Below are positions 5,899 through 6,140 of a stretch of DNA of 6,140 bases, piece by piece. The position numbers were made by a program, and so were the translations under genes. The notes under the pieces were generated by a model. It worked only from the letters and a program-made list of their open reading frames with translations. It searched no databases and was not told where the DNA came from. Where the stretch lies: positions 1-6,140 of the forward strand of contig JAEEXW010000191.1 in the NCBI GenBank assembly GCA_016287995.1. Reading direction: 5' to 3'. Numbering within the stretch: position 1 is the stretch's first letter; the number at the start of each line of letters is the position of its first letter. Source of the stretch: Bacteroidales bacterium. Lineage in GTDB: Bacteria > Bacteroidota > Bacteroidia > Bacteroidales > UBA3824.

Positions 5899-6140
5899 TT
5901 TTATCCTCCTTTTTGTTGAAAAAATGTTTTCTGAAAATTTGGTGAGTCCAACCCGATGCTATTAGAACTACTATTGTGCTGATTACTGTTGCTAAAATTA
6001 TCGGAAGCCATTCTGCTTTTATAATGTCGAAATATTTCATAAGAGCCACACTTGGCGGAACGAAAAAGAATGCAAGATTTTCCAACAAAAAATTACTTAT
6101 TTTGTTTAACCATTCGTATTTTATGAGTTTGATTTTAAGG
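5879..6140 (-). CDS. lrgA: LrgA/CidA family membrane protein, C-terminal part (cut by window edge)
   Basis: The frame is open from the right edge to TAG at 5879-5881, giving 86 visible residues of a protein that is usually about 115-130 long. The N-terminal membrane segments therefore lie outside the window. A TTG at 6088 is an internal leucine, not the start: the residues before it (including KYEWLNKISNFLLENLAF) continue the family pattern. That pattern has a conserved Trp/Leu helix followed by LAFFFVPPSVALM, matching the LFFVPAGVG-type motif of LrgA/CidA. One more membrane segment (LPIILATVISTIVVLIASGW) and a charged cytoplasmic tail (FNKKEDKNG) follow. In this family LrgA is the small holin-like partner of LrgB, forming a membrane complex. 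The two genes overlap and are co-transcribed. The promoter is off the window. Confidence 0.9.
   Translation of the reverse strand, partial: LKIKLIKYEWLNKISNFLLENLAFFFVPPSVALMKYFDIIKAEWLPIILATVISTIVVLIASGWTHQIFRKHFFNKKEDKNGTSKK
5904..5912 (-). promoter_or_regulatory. Strong ribosome binding site of lrgB, inside lrgA
   Basis: Read on the minus strand, AAAGGAGGA or a close extension lies 5 bases before the lrgB ATG. It fixes the start at 5898 and sits within the last codons of lrgA. It is the only canonical Shine-Dalgarno at a gene start in this window. Confidence 0.8.

Noticed and set aside
1..6140. CRISPR array, tRNA or rRNA gene, or complete insertion sequence
   Set aside because: No regularly spaced direct repeats, no tRNA-like cloverleaf or rRNA motif, and no transposase frame were seen on either strand.

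Overview
The window looks like a chromosomal segment from a member of the Bacteroidota. Three lines of sequence evidence support this: promoters of the Bacteroidota type (TTTG, about 20 bp, TAnnTTTG) precede three of the transcription units; most genes start without a Shine-Dalgarno sequence; and there is a 60-residue Hc1-like histone H1 homologue of the kind found in that phylum. The DNA is moderately AT-rich, with AT-rich intergenic spacers and well-formed intrinsic terminators. The presence of a methyl-accepting chemotaxis protein suggests a lineage with some chemosensory system. I cannot place it to genus.

Layout, left to right. The window opens with the 3' end of an unrecognised plus-strand gene, closed by a strong hairpin terminator (255-296). 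A textbook promoter (313-344) then drives a 72-codon remnant of an SMC/RecF-like ATPase. The remnant keeps its Walker A motif but loses family resemblance exactly where a 49-bp inverted repeat begins (516). Without an intervening terminator, this runs into maeB (606-2885), a full-length malic enzyme with a C-terminal phosphotransacetylase-like domain, closed by a terminator (2897-2931). Next, with its own promoter, is a transmembrane chemoreceptor (3009-4840) split by a single-base frameshift near 3368-3371. A palindrome overlapping a promoter (4878-4920) then precedes the small Hc1-like DNA-binding protein (4966-5148). A bidirectional terminator (5163-5199) separates it from a convergent minus-strand lrgA-lrgB pair, in which lrgA runs off the right edge.

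How the genes relate. This is mostly a string of independent single-gene units rather than one pathway. MaeB makes pyruvate and NADPH from malate. LrgAB-type proteins have been linked in some organisms to export or uptake of small carboxylates such as pyruvate or glycolate, but they are convergent here and any link to MaeB is speculation. I found no undescribed multi-gene system. The points most worth a second look are the truncated ATPase with its inverted-repeat junction and the possibility that its promoter now serves maeB, the frameshifted receptor, and the candidate operator over the Hc1 promoter.
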